Shown: positions 8,434 through 20,421, numbered from the stretch's first letter. The stretch: 35,266 nucleotides of DNA from an uncultured Flavobacterium sp. (GCF_946479975.1 NZ_CAMLIX010000024.1:1-35266); one strand, 5' to 3'. Program-made: numbers and translations. Notes: generated by a model from the letters alone, not told the origin.

Positions 8434-8556
8434 GTCCCAGAGGGACAAACTATTTGTAGACCGAAATTGTGATTGGAGAAAAAGCTCCATAGGAGCGACC
8501 TGTTTAAACATTAAAATTATCCACAAAAAACATAGCCCAAGGTTTAGAACCTCGGG
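8434..8556. repeat. Three short-hairpin, REP-like modules
   Basis: Three compact inverted repeats, each with a 3-nt loop, follow the 97-bp repeats. They are GTCCC-AGA-GGGAC (8434-8446), GCTCC-ATA-GGAGC (8484-8496) and CCCAAGGTT-TAG-AACCTCGGG (8536-8556, one mismatch). The middle one shares its core with the stem inside the 97-bp repeat. They lie downstream of the GH105 stop and resemble the REP-like sequences common between Flavobacterium genes. Confidence 0.6.
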
Positions 8557-8595
8557 ACACATTTACAAATTAAAAAATGGATGAAAACTATTTAA

Positions 8596-9753
8596 TTATT
8601 TCACATAACGATAAACCTCTGAAGCTGCCAATAAAAAAGCGCCTACTCCAAAATCGGCGGTTGAATTTTTGTCAACTACTTGACCCGGAATCGCTTTTTC
8701 GCCAATAGGCTGTACATATCCTACTGTGCCATCTGGCTGAAGAGCAAAAGTCGTTAGATAATTCCATGATTTTTGTACCACTGGCAAATATGTTTTTTTA
8801 TCCAAATATCCATTGTTAATTCCCCACATAAAACCGTAAGTAAAAAAAGCTGTACCACTAGTTTCTGGTCCTGGCGCATGTTCTGGATCCAGAATACTTC
8901 TTGTCCAATAACCTTCCTTCTGCTGGGAATCTGCAAGTGCTTTAGCCAAATCTTTAAAACGGCTGATATACTCCTCTTTATGTTTAGCCGATTTTGGTAA
9001 ATCCTGAATAATTTTAGCATAACCTGCAAATATCCATCCATCACCTCTTGCCCAGAAATCTTTTTTTCCGTTGGCACTTTTATGTTTCGGATAAACATAT
9101 TTAGCATCACGAAAATATAATTTAGAATCCGAATCGTACATAATACTGTCAGCATATTGCAGATAAGAATGCAGTTTTTCTAAATACAATTCGTTCCCCG
9201 TAACGTTGTACAACTTTGTCATAACAGGCATTACCATATACAAACCGTCAACCCACCACCAATAATCGTTTGCAGAAGTATTCATTTCATATTCCATCAC
9301 CTCACGAGCGCGGGCAATTTTTTTCGGATCATTTTTCCCTGTAAAATTGTATAAATCAATGTAAGTCTGAAAACAAATCTGCCAATCTCCAAATAATACA
9401 TGTTTATCTGTTTCTCCGTAATTGTATTTCCATTCTGATTTATCTGTTGATTTTGCACCCATCCATTGGTTTTTCTCGGCCCAAGCCATAGAATAATCCA
9501 AATATTTTTGGTTTTGAGTAACTTTATACGCTTCCATATTTCCGGTGTGATACGCCGAAACATGCCAAAAAGCATTTCCAGGTTCTTGATGCGTTGTCTG
9601 CCAGCGATTGTTTACTTTGTCAATAATCGCTAGAACTTCTTTTTTAGATTCTTTTATTGCCGGTTCTTGTTTAATGGCATTGCTTTTACAGCCCGCAACT
9701 GCAATAGATACAGAGGTTATTGCAATAAAAAATGATTTTTTAAAACTCATCAT
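8596..9753 (-). CDS. GH105 unsaturated glucuronyl/galacturonyl hydrolase, lipoprotein
   Basis: A 385-residue GH88/GH105 family enzyme. The lipobox IAVAGC gives lipidated Cys22, so it is anchored in a membrane, probably facing the periplasm. The alpha6/alpha6-barrel signatures are present: WWWVDGLYM with Asp169 (the family general acid/base position), FWARGDGW with Asp238 and ETSGTAFFTYG. Enzymes of this family hydrate and remove the 4,5-unsaturated uronic acid left by a polysaccharide lyase. Next to a BNR_4 propeller enzyme of PL27/GH145 type, the likely substrate is unsaturated GlcA linked to galactose. Action on rhamnogalacturonan is the alternative, but no pectate-lyase-type gene is seen. 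Two ATG codons in a row (9751-9753, 9748-9750) are both possible starts. It lies 43 nt after the HTCS gene with no evident promoter between, so the two are likely co-transcribed. Confidence 0.88.
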   Translation of the reverse strand: MMSFKKSFFIAITSVSIAVAGCKSNAIKQEPAIKESKKEVLAIIDKVNNRWQTTHQEPGNAFWHVSAYHTGNMEAYKVTQNQKYLDYSMAWAEKNQWMGAKSTDKSEWKYNYGETDKHVLFGDWQICFQTYIDLYNFTGKNDPKKIARAREVMEYEMNTSANDYWWWVDGLYMVMPVMTKLYNVTGNELYLEKLHSYLQYADSIMYDSDSKLYFRDAKYVYPKHKSANGKKDFWARGDGWIFAGYAKIIQDLPKSAKHKEEYISRFKDLAKALADSQQKEGYWTRSILDPEHAPGPETSGTAFFTYGFMWGINNGYLDKKTYLPVVQKSWNYLTTFALQPDGTVGYVQPIGEKAIPGQVVDKNSTADFGVGAFLLAASEVYRYVK

Positions 9754-9796
9754 TATATTTTTAAATTAAAGGTTTAATTATTTCTTTAAAGGATCA

Positions 9797-12700
9797 TTAA
9801 GTTGATTTCCAAAAACTTTCATTCAGTATATATTTATTATCCTTAACGTTTTGATATTTCTTTTTAAACTCAGACGGATTTATATTATAAAACTGCTGGA
9901 AGTGTTTTCTAAAATACTTAATATCGCCAAAACCAGCAATCGAAGCCGCCTGACTGATCTGTAAATCTGTTGTAATTAATAAGGTCGCAACTTTTCGCAA
10001 GCGTACATTTCTCGTAAACTCTGAAACCGATTTACCTGTAATTTTTTTAATTTTTTTATACACTAAAGAATAACTCATTCCCAAATGAAAAGCCAAATCA
10101 TGTACATTGAAATTCTCTATGTCTAAATTGGCATCTATGACCTCAGCAATTTTTTCAATGAGTTTTTTATCTTCATCCGATAATTTTAGATTCGCCTCTT
10201 TTTTGGTAACTGAATTAAGCAGATAGTTTTGTTCACTAGCTCTACGCGCTAAAATACCGCTGATTCTGGCTAGTAAATAGTCATTATCAAATGGTTTTGT
10301 TATATAGTCATCTGCTCCTACTTCTGCTCCTTTTAGCTTTACATCTTCAGAAGTTCCACCTGTTAGTAATATCACGGGAATGTGTTTTAATTCGTCATCC
10401 GATTTTATCTGTTTGCAAAAAGCAACACCATTCATTTCTCCCATTACCACATCAGAAATAACTAAATCAGGCTGTATTTTTTTAATTATAGCTAAGGCAT
10501 TTTCAGCATTTTCAGCCAGCGTAATATGATATTTTGAGGCTAATATTCGCTTCAAATAATTTCTTATCTGCGGATTATCATCTACGACTAAAATACTTTT
10601 GGCATCTTTAATTAAATCACTAACATTCTCTGGTTCTTCAATCCTTTGCAACACATTTTGGCGGATCGCAGTATCTTCTAAAGCTTCTTCTAAAAATAAA
10701 GTTCTATCGGTTAAATCTTCTCTGATTTCAATATCGCCGAAATGTGCTTTTCCAAGCGGCAGTCTGATTCCAAAGGTTGCTCCTCCATATTTATTATCCT
10801 TACAACTCACTTTACCAAAATGCTGATTCACAAATTGTTTCACCAAATAAAGTCCGATACCAAATCCTTTACGATTGTTTTTTATGTTCGTATTAGATTG
10901 ATAAAATAAATTGAATACTTTCTCTTTATCAGCATCTGAAACTCCTTCACCGTTATCCACGACTTTTATAACCACTTCATTTTCTTTACAGCGTAAGTTA
11001 ACAGCAACACTTCCATTTTCTTTCTCTGTAAACTTTAAAGCGTTGGAAATCAAATTAAACAAAGCCATTTCTATTTTTTCGCGATCTACATAAACCAAGA
11101 CTCTTTCTTCGGAAATACTAAAGCTGTAATCTATTTTTTTTGTTTTCGCATGATGTACAAAACAGCTGAAAACCTCTTTGGCAAGTTCTACAATATCAAT
11201 TTGCCCAATTTTGAGTTTTCCGGTTTCAGTTTCGGTTTTTCTAAATAAAAGCAACTGATCTACAAGACTCAATAATCTTCTAGAATTGTTGTAAACCATT
11301 TCTATAGCGCCTGGATCAATCTGCTGTTCTGTGCCGTAAATGATATCTTTTAACGGATTAATAATCATGGTTAAAGGAGATCTGAACTCATGAGAAATAT
11401 TGGTGAAAAAAGTTATTTTTTTCTCGTTAAGTTCTTTTTCCTGTTTTGCTAAATCCTGTGAAAGCTTTACTTCATATTTTAACTTTGACTGCTGGCGCTG
11501 GTATCGATCAACCACATAAATAGCCAAACAGACAATCATAAAATATAAAAAATAAGCCAGACCACTTCTGTACCAAGGTGGTAATATGGTGATTGGAAGC
11601 GAAATTGATTTTGAATTCCAGATTCCTTCGGCATTTGTAGATTTGATTTTCAGCACATAATCTCCTTCTGTAATTCTGGAATAATTGGCGCTTCGAATAT
11701 TATCTACATAATGCCATTGCGAATCCCAGCCTTCTAAAAAATAAGCATAAGAAATTTTCTCCGGCAAACTGTATTCTAAAGCAGCAAAATCAATGTTCAG
11801 CATCGATTCATCGTAAGGCAATTTTAATTTTTCGATTCCAAAAACTCCTAAACCATCCTGATCGTAGGTTTTATTATTGACTTTAATTGAAGTCATTATC
11901 AGTTTAGGGAAAGCATGAATTTGACTGTTTACTTTGGTATCAATAATATTAAAACCTTTGATACCGCCAAATACAATTTCGCCAGTAGAAAGTCGCAGCG
12001 CAGCATTGTAATTAAACTGATTGCTCTGAAGTCCGTCTGCATCATGGTAACTGTTAATTTTTCCATTTTCAACATTATAAGTAAATATTCCGTTGTAAGT
12101 ACTGCACCAATAAATGCCTTGTTTATCTCGTACAATGTTTAAAATAGAATTATTTGGAAGTCCGTTTCGTTGTGTCAAAAATTTTCGCTGAAAAGTTTTC
12201 GGATTCAAAATCATCAAACCACCTCCTTCTGTACCCACCAGCATTTTTGTATCGGAATGTGAAACTACAGAGCGAACTGGATATTTGACATCGATTTCTT
12301 TGCTTTGCAATGTATTGGGATTCAATTGATACAGCTTTGAAAAATTTCCAATCCAAAGATGGTGCTGATCTTCGGCTATCGAAATAATACCACGAATTTT
12401 GGCATCTACAAAATCAAATTGATCTAATTTTTCATTGTATCTATACAAACCTGCTCCATCTGGTGAAGCCGCCCATAATATATCTTTTTTGCATTTGTAT
12501 AAAACCCAAATATTCTTATGAACTAGTTTTATTTTAGGGTTGTACAAATCGTATTTCTTAAAACTCTGGGTTTGGGAATTAAACAAGCAGACGCCTCCGC
12601 CATAGGTGCCAAACCAAGTTCCTTTATCGTCTTTAAGAATACCTGAAACGAAATTATTGCTCAGTGAATTTGGATTATTGGCATTATACGCATAATTCGT

Positions 12701-13888
12701 AAATGTATTTGTTTTGCGGTTCCAGAGGCTTGCTCCCGCTCCATCTGTACCAATCCAAAGATTTTCTGAATCCTGCTCACATAAAGAAAGAATAAAATCG
12801 CTTGGCAGGGTGTTTTTTTTCTGCTCATTTTTAGAAATTGTAACAAAAGGACTTTTTGTTTCTTCAATCGTATTTACACCGCCTCTTAAAGTAGCAATCC
12901 AAACTCGGTTTTCATTATCTAAATATAGCGATGATATGGCGTTGCTATTGAGTTTTTCTTCATCAAGACAAGCATTAAGCATTGAAAAAGAATCTTTATT
13001 GTAATTGTATTTTACAACACCATTTCCATTTGTGGCAATCCAAAGTTCATTGGCAGAAGCCTTATACATCAAATCTGAAATTGGATATTGAATTTCCTGA
13101 TTGGTGTACAGTTGCTTCGTTTTTGTTTTTGTGTTGTATTTTAAAAGTCCTTCTTCTGTTGCTAACCAGATATTTGAATATTTGTCGAATAAAATACAGC
13201 CCGTGCCTATAGAACTTTCAAAAATAACAGAAAGTCTTTTTGCTCCAGATTCCATTGTGGCCAAACCAATACCTGCAATCGAACACCACATTTTGCCAGA
13301 CTTATCAAAATCCATTTCCTGAACATGAAAATCCCATTCCATTTTTCCTTTATATAAAAGCGGAATCTGCACAATTTTTTCTTTTTCTCCAGCAGCAAAA
13401 AGCAATCCTTTTCCGGCTGTGGCAATGTACATTTTTGATTTATAATCCTGAATCTGATTGATAACAATATCTATTCTCTCGCTTTTGGACGTTTTTGCAT
13501 CGATATAATTTTTTGTTCGAAACTGATTACTCAAATAATCATAAACTGAAATTCCTCCTTTTGTTCCAATCCAAATTTCATTTTGCGTCCCGCAGATACT
13601 TACAATTCTGTTATTTACCAAAGAATTGGTGTCGTTTGGTTCATTTCTAAAATTCAGAAAATTATAACCGTCATATCTGCTTACTCCATCGTAAGTTCCA
13701 AACCACATCAAGCCTCTTTTATCTTTATATACCGAGGTTACGGCATTATTTGCAAGTCCGTTTTTGATGCCGATGTATCCAATCTCATATTTTTTCTGTC
13801 CAAATTTGGGAATAGCATTCGCTACAGTCTGCGATTTTGCTGTAAAATAAATTAAAAGCGCTAAAAAAAATAGAATTTGGTTTTTCAA
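9797..13888 (-). CDS. Hybrid two-component system regulator (HTCS) of the polysaccharide locus
   Basis: A 1363-residue one-protein sensor-regulator. After a signal peptide (residues 1-19) comes a periplasmic sensor of Reg_prop propeller repeats (LMWFGTYDGVSRYDG, EIWIGTKGGISVYD, NLWIGTDGAGASLW and others, to about 690). A Y_Y_Y domain (about 705-770) and one membrane helix (about 770-793) follow. The cytoplasmic part has HisKA with His833 in NISHEFRSPL, an HATPase (NLISNALKF, VVDNGEGV, GFGIGLYLV), a receiver (SILVVDDNP; phospho-acceptor Asp1146 in VISDVVMGEMNG; KPF) and an AraC-type helix-turn-helix domain (about 1255-1355). It senses a glycan fragment in the periplasm and activates the locus. 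The frame opens with TTG at 13886-13888; no in-frame ATG lies upstream before a stop, and a later ATG would remove the signal peptide. A hairpin separates it from the GH2 gene. Confidence 0.94.
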   Translation of the reverse strand: MKNQILFFLALLIYFTAKSQTVANAIPKFGQKKYEIGYIGIKNGLANNAVTSVYKDKRGLMWFGTYDGVSRYDGYNFLNFRNEPNDTNSLVNNRIVSICGTQNEIWIGTKGGISVYDYLSNQFRTKNYIDAKTSKSERIDIVINQIQDYKSKMYIATAGKGLLFAAGEKEKIVQIPLLYKGKMEWDFHVQEMDFDKSGKMWCSIAGIGLATMESGAKRLSVIFESSIGTGCILFDKYSNIWLATEEGLLKYNTKTKTKQLYTNQEIQYPISDLMYKASANELWIATNGNGVVKYNYNKDSFSMLNACLDEEKLNSNAISSLYLDNENRVWIATLRGGVNTIEETKSPFVTISKNEQKKNTLPSDFILSLCEQDSENLWIGTDGAGASLWNRKTNTFTNYAYNANNPNSLSNNFVSGILKDDKGTWFGTYGGGVCLFNSQTQSFKKYDLYNPKIKLVHKNIWVLYKCKKDILWAASPDGAGLYRYNEKLDQFDFVDAKIRGIISIAEDQHHLWIGNFSKLYQLNPNTLQSKEIDVKYPVRSVVSHSDTKMLVGTEGGGLMILNPKTFQRKFLTQRNGLPNNSILNIVRDKQGIYWCSTYNGIFTYNVENGKINSYHDADGLQSNQFNYNAALRLSTGEIVFGGIKGFNIIDTKVNSQIHAFPKLIMTSIKVNNKTYDQDGLGVFGIEKLKLPYDESMLNIDFAALEYSLPEKISYAYFLEGWDSQWHYVDNIRSANYSRITEGDYVLKIKSTNAEGIWNSKSISLPITILPPWYRSGLAYFLYFMIVCLAIYVVDRYQRQQSKLKYEVKLSQDLAKQEKELNEKKITFFTNISHEFRSPLTMIINPLKDIIYGTEQQIDPGAIEMVYNNSRRLLSLVDQLLLFRKTETETGKLKIGQIDIVELAKEVFSCFVHHAKTKKIDYSFSISEERVLVYVDREKIEMALFNLISNALKFTEKENGSVAVNLRCKENEVVIKVVDNGEGVSDADKEKVFNLFYQSNTNIKNNRKGFGIGLYLVKQFVNQHFGKVSCKDNKYGGATFGIRLPLGKAHFGDIEIREDLTDRTLFLEEALEDTAIRQNVLQRIEEPENVSDLIKDAKSILVVDDNPQIRNYLKRILASKYHITLAENAENALAIIKKIQPDLVISDVVMGEMNGVAFCKQIKSDDELKHIPVILLTGGTSEDVKLKGAEVGADDYITKPFDNDYLLARISGILARRASEQNYLLNSVTKKEANLKLSDEDKKLIEKIAEVIDANLDIENFNVHDLAFHLGMSYSLVYKKIKKITGKSVSEFTRNVRLRKVATLLITTDLQISQAASIAGFGDIKYFRKHFQQFYNINPSEFKKKYQNVKDNKYILNESFWKST

Positions 13889-13935
13889 AATGGGTTGATT
13901 AGAATTGGTTAGTTTCTGAAATCTTTAGATAGTCA

Positions 13936-13964
13936 AAAACCTATGAGCAGCACTCATAGGTTTT
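13936..13964 (-). terminator. Perfect 12-bp hairpin terminator after GH2
   Basis: AAAACCTATGAG (13936-13947) pairs fully with CTCATAGGTTTT (13953-13964) around a 5-nt loop. On the minus strand the stem ends in GGTTTTTG, giving a short T-run. It lies 24 nt after the GH2 stop and so should end that transcript or act as an attenuator before the HTCS gene. Confidence 0.75.
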
Positions 13965-13987
13965 GTTCATAAATATAACTAAAAACA

Positions 13988-17101
<3,114 letters not shown>

Positions 17102-17201
17102 TTAACTACACAATGGTTTTTAAAAATTTATTACTCTTAAATTTATTTCCAATCAGCCAATTCATAATATTATAGTTCGCCTCAGAAATAAATCAACTTT
17201 A

Positions 17202-17209
17202 CAAATTTA
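17202..17209 (-). promoter_or_regulatory. Candidate -7 box of the GH2 promoter (TAAATTTG)
   Basis: The minus strand reads TAAATTTG, an exact TAnnTTTG match, with a TTG 17 nt upstream that can serve as the -33 element. It lies 92 nt before the GH2 ATG and 22 nt from the proximal CCCC box. Confidence 0.6.
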
Positions 17210-17231
17210 GATAACGACATACAAGACAAGA

Positions 17232-17274
17232 GGGGCTTTACAGTAAATTAGAAGGGGTATTTCAACATAAAGTG
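17232..17274 (-). promoter_or_regulatory. Candidate HTCS operator upstream of GH2
   Basis: On the minus strand the order is CACT, ATG, GA, CCCCTT, CTGTAA and CCCC. The two CCCC boxes are 22 nt apart, and CTGTAA is placed identically (16 nt offset) to the copy before susC (7967-8013). CAT is also at the same 12-nt offset from the GGGG of the plus strand in both copies. The element sits just upstream of the -33 region, as expected for an activator site. Confidence 0.55.
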
Positions 17275-17494
17275 CTAAATAACGTGCTTTTAGGACAGGA
17301 TTTCGCTTTATTCGAAATTATTTCAAAACATATAATCCTAGTTTTTATATCTAAAAAAGAATTTCAAAAAGAGAAATTTATTTCTTTTATAAAGTTCACT
17401 ATGTGCATTTAAAAAAGTGAAACGCCTTTCTAAAAAGCTTCAAAAATCTATGATTCTATGTGTTTAAAAAAATTACTTGGCAGATTAAATAGGT

Positions 17495-18817
17495 TTACTT
17501 CTTTAAAACTGGTAATTGTTTGACTTCTAAAACTTGTACAGGTTCTGGATTTGCTTTTACCAATCCTTCACCATCTGCTTGGTTTACATTTTGAGAAAAA
17601 ATGTGAAGTTGTTTTTTATTTTTCCAAAGTTCTTTATCAAAATTAGGTTCCCACTGCCCCACAGTAAACCGACTTACATCTTTCAACTGCCATTTTTTAT
17701 TTTCTAAATTGGTATAGGCTAATGTTATTTTGTTATCTCGTTCTTCATCTCGAAAAAGCAGATACAACATCGATTTGTTCACCAAAATTTCAGGACGCGA
17801 AATCGGAATTCTTTTGGTTCCGCCACCACCAAGATTAAAAGATGTTTGACGAAAATCGGTATCAATTAAATTCCATTTTCCAGCAGAAAAATAAACCACT
17901 TTGTATTGCGGCATGCTATTATTATTCCAATATGTAGTAATGTATGGATTGCCATTTTCATCCACAGTCATTGCAGTTTGATTGATTAAACTGCTGTTTT
18001 GTGGCACCTGCCAAGCCAGTTCTGCTGTAGCTTTTGTAATAGGTAAAGTATATTTTTCTCCGGTAGATTTCTGCCATGTTTTTCCTCCATCGGCAGAAAA
18101 AGCGTAACAAATATCATGGTTTGTTGATACATCCCAGCTTTCTCGCCAAACCCACGAAATATAAATTCCTTTTTCGCCAATGCACATTTGCCAATACGCA
18201 CTGCGCTGGTTTTCACCATCCAATAAATTATTTTGTAATGAAGTCCATTTTTGTTCTTTTAAATCATACGATTTTATGACTAGATTTCCTCTTCCAGAAG
18301 CGCCAGAACGATAGCAAAACAATAGATTTCCGTTTGATAAATTATGAAATTCTGGATACGTTACTTTATCTTCATCGATTCCCGTCATTGGCTTTTCTTC
18401 ACCTAATTCTAAAGAAAATGGCTTTATACTTCTGGCATATCGCAAACGTGTATCATGATGATCCCAACTCACATGAAGATAACCATCGCCGTCTATTATA
18501 ATGCTGATGTCGTTGTGGGCATCTTTTACATTGCCGCTGTATGGCGTAATGACTTTATCCCAAGTTTTAGAGTTTAATTTTCGTTTGGCCAAAACCATTC
18601 TGCCTTCTGGATCATAATAAGCGGTATATTGATTTTCTTTGAAAGAAGTCAGCGCACTATTTCTAAAAATAACTGTATTCACAGAATTATTGCTCCAGCC
18701 TAATCCGACTTCACTTTCGGTAGTTTCTAACTGTGCATTTGCAGTAAATGATGCAAACAGCAAAATCAAAAATATACTAATAGTTTTGAATGATTTTGTT
18801 AAAGAATAATTAATCAT
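17495..18817 (-). CDS. BNR_4 beta-propeller enzyme, PL27/GH145-like
   Basis: A 440-residue exported protein with a signal peptide (1-28, ending TANAQ). The central signature is KDAHNDISIIIDGDGYLHVSWDH split over residues 98-120: His101 in AHND and Asp119-His120-His121 in SWDHHD. These are hallmarks of BNR_4 seven-bladed propellers, which include the polysaccharide lyase families PL24, PL25 and PL27 and the alpha-rhamnosidase family GH145. PL27 and GH145 members from Bacteroides act on rhamnose-alpha-1,4-glucuronic acid caps of arabinogalactan. With a GH105 in the locus, the lyase option (PL27) fits better because it would create the unsaturated uronate GH105 removes. I cannot separate the families by eye. 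A -7 box and a different direct repeat precede it, so it is probably its own transcription unit. Confidence 0.7.
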   Translation of the reverse strand: MINYSLTKSFKTISIFLILLFASFTANAQLETTESEVGLGWSNNSVNTVIFRNSALTSFKENQYTAYYDPEGRMVLAKRKLNSKTWDKVITPYSGNVKDAHNDISIIIDGDGYLHVSWDHHDTRLRYARSIKPFSLELGEEKPMTGIDEDKVTYPEFHNLSNGNLLFCYRSGASGRGNLVIKSYDLKEQKWTSLQNNLLDGENQRSAYWQMCIGEKGIYISWVWRESWDVSTNHDICYAFSADGGKTWQKSTGEKYTLPITKATAELAWQVPQNSSLINQTAMTVDENGNPYITTYWNNNSMPQYKVVYFSAGKWNLIDTDFRQTSFNLGGGGTKRIPISRPEILVNKSMLYLLFRDEERDNKITLAYTNLENKKWQLKDVSRFTVGQWEPNFDKELWKNKKQLHIFSQNVNQADGEGLVKANPEPVQVLEVKQLPVLKK

Positions 18818-18848
18818 GAAGTAAAGGTTTAAAATAGTTAGAAGATTC

Positions 18849-18856
18849 CAAATCTA
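18849..18856 (-). promoter_or_regulatory. Candidate -7 box of the BNR_4 gene (TAGATTTG)
   Basis: An exact TAnnTTTG match on the minus strand, about 30 nt before the ATG at 18817. No TTG is present at -33; a repeat unit (18886-18896) starts 29 nt upstream, which suggests an activated promoter. Confidence 0.5.
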
Positions 18857-18885
18857 TACATTCATTCTTTACGTATGATTTTTAC

Positions 18886-18960
18886 ACTACCAGTTTCAAT
18901 CAAAAAAAACATTTTTTAAATGTGTTACGGGATTATGAATCCTTTTTTTACTACCAGTTT
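18886..18960 (-). promoter_or_regulatory. Paired direct repeat AAACTGGTAGT upstream of the BNR_4 gene
   Basis: On the minus strand AAACTGGTAGT occurs at 18960-18950 and again at 18896-18886, 64 bp apart (about six helical turns), in the same orientation and flanked by A/T tracts. The element differs from the CCCC-box element before susC and GH2. Confidence 0.45.
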
Positions 18961-19163
18961 TTATTTCATATACAGTTTTTAATAAATTGACAGACTGTTT
19001 TAAAGTGGTGAAATTAGAAATGAATTTGTCGAAAACTTAAAATTGATTTATTAATCTTTACGTTTATTTCTAGCTATAAAAAATCATTTTAGATAAAATT
19101 ATTCAGTTGTGCATTTGTTCTAGATTGTAACTATCATCTTCAATAAAATGGTGCTTTTTTAGC

Positions 19164-19171
19164 TACTTTTG
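19164..19171 (+). promoter_or_regulatory. Candidate -7 box of the DUF763 gene (TACTTTTG)
   Basis: An exact TAnnTTTG match, 18 nt before the ATG at 19190. The predicted leader would be only about a dozen nucleotides. No convincing -33 TTG is seen. Confidence 0.45.
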
Positions 19172-19189
19172 TAAAAATGCAATAATCAA

Positions 19190-20419
19190 ATGAAACGTTC
19201 CGGCACAGCAGATTTACCTTTACATTACGGACAAGTACCGCTTTGGCTTTCTGAAAGGATGTCTAAACTGGGTTTTGCCATTGTTGAAACGATCGCTTTA
19301 GAATTTTCTACTTCTGAGGTGGTGAGCAAACTGAGTAATCCTTTTTGGTTTCAAAGTTTTGGAGCTGTTATGGGCATGGACTGGCATTCTTCTGGAATTA
19401 CAACTTCTGTACTTGGCGCTTTAAAAAAAGCTGTAAATCCGCATTCAAAAGAGTTGGGAATTTATATTTGTGGGGGTAAAGGAAAAAATTCTCTTTTAAC
19501 GCCAAAAGAACTTTTATTTGTTGGAGAAAAAACGGGATTAGACGGAAACAACCTTGCCAACTGCAGCCGACTTACAGCAAAAGTAGACAACACGGCCATT
19601 CAGGACGGATTTCAGTTGTATCAGCATAATTTTATTGTGGACAATAAAGGACAATGGGCCGTTATCCAACAAGGAATGAATCCGCATTCTAAAACAGCAC
19701 GAAGATATCACTGGCATTCGCCCGATTTAAAATCTTTTATAAATGAGCCTCACACCTTTATTTACGGAGAAAATCAAGGAAATATCTTAAATCTGACAGC
19801 AAATGCTGCAACGAAATCCAGAGAAGGTATTTTAGAATTGGTTAAAGAATCTCCGGTAAAAATTATAAAAGAAATGCAGCACCTTTCTATGCCTGACCAT
19901 CATGATGTTAGAATGGAAGATGTGAATATGAAAAGACTCGGCGCAATGCTCTGGACAACGCATGAAAACAAACCCGAAGATTTTGAAGAATTATTACTTT
20001 TAAAAGGAATGGGACCGAGAGCTTTGCAATCTTTAGCATTAGTCAGCGAAATTATTTACGGCACTCCTACCCGATTTGAAGATCCTGCGCGTTTTTCATT
20101 TGCTCATGGAGGAAAAGACGGACATCCGTTTCCTGTTCCTGTCAACATTTACGACGAGACGATCGATACGTTGCAAAAAGCCATAAACCGCGCTAAAATT
20201 GGAAACAGTGACAAAATGGATGCGATTAGAAAATTGTCTGAAATCTCCAAAAAAGCAGAAGAAGGATTTACGCCAAATGCTTCTAATTCTGATTTTAACG
20301 CGCTCATACAAAAAGAACGCGACGAATCATACAAATATGGTGGCAGAACTATTTTTGGTCATGCTAAACCACCTAAAACCAAAACTATAAATCCTAATAA
20401 TCAATTGGAATTGTTTTAA
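19190..20419 (+). CDS. DUF763 family protein
   Basis: A 409-residue protein recognised as DUF763 from the N-terminal SGTADLPLHYGQVPLWL, the GIYICGGKGK segment and the conserved NPHSKTARRYHWHS and LSMPDHHDV stretches. The function of the family is not established. A segment near residues 272-295, LLLLKGMGPRALQSLALVSE, looks like a helix-hairpin-helix, a non-specific DNA-binding element, so a nucleic-acid role is possible. Several conserved His/Asp/Cys residues could bind metal. No signal peptide or membrane segment is seen, so it is cytosolic. It is divergent from the polysaccharide locus, has its own -7 box and ends in a strong hairpin terminator, so it is a single-gene unit. Confidence 0.85.
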   Translation: MKRSGTADLPLHYGQVPLWLSERMSKLGFAIVETIALEFSTSEVVSKLSNPFWFQSFGAVMGMDWHSSGITTSVLGALKKAVNPHSKELGIYICGGKGKNSLLTPKELLFVGEKTGLDGNNLANCSRLTAKVDNTAIQDGFQLYQHNFIVDNKGQWAVIQQGMNPHSKTARRYHWHSPDLKSFINEPHTFIYGENQGNILNLTANAATKSREGILELVKESPVKIIKEMQHLSMPDHHDVRMEDVNMKRLGAMLWTTHENKPEDFEELLLLKGMGPRALQSLALVSEIIYGTPTRFEDPARFSFAHGGKDGHPFPVPVNIYDETIDTLQKAINRAKIGNSDKMDAIRKLSEISKKAEEGFTPNASNSDFNALIQKERDESYKYGGRTIFGHAKPPKTKTINPNNQLELF

Positions 20420-20421
20420 AC

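Larger units (their letters stand above)
7795..8595. other. 801-bp gene-free gap between susC and the GH105 gene
   Basis: The susC-proximal part (7795-8015) holds the susC leader, a -7 box and the proposed operator. The rest holds a 12-bp tandem repeat (8068-8097), two copies of a 97-bp repeat (8102-8198, 8266-8362) and three further short-hairpin modules (8434-8556). A second, imperfect -7 candidate (TATATTTTG on the minus strand, 7838-7846) lies nearer the susC start. I see no convincing gene here; the one open frame (8347-8562, minus) is a translation of the repeats. Confidence 0.75.
17102..17494. other. 393-bp gap between GH2 and the BNR_4 gene
   Basis: The half next to GH2 holds its leader, -7 box and the CCCC-box element (17202-17274). 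The remainder (17275-17494), downstream of the BNR_4 stop, is A/T-rich. It has only weak stems, such as TTCACT/AGTGAA around 17396-17423, and no clear terminator. I see no gene. Confidence 0.65.
18818..19189. other. 372-bp divergent promoter region between BNR_4 and DUF763 genes
   Basis: It contains a minus-strand -7 box (18849-18856), two copies of ACTACCAGTTT (18886-18896 and 18950-18960) and a plus-strand -7 box (19164-19171). The stretch 18970-19160 is A/T-rich and shows nothing I can name. Confidence 0.65.

Noticed and set aside
8347..8562. A 71-codon minus-strand frame in the susC-GH105 gap
   Set aside because: It is a translation through the hairpin repeats (8434-8556), has no promoter or start context, and its peptide only reflects repeat sequence.
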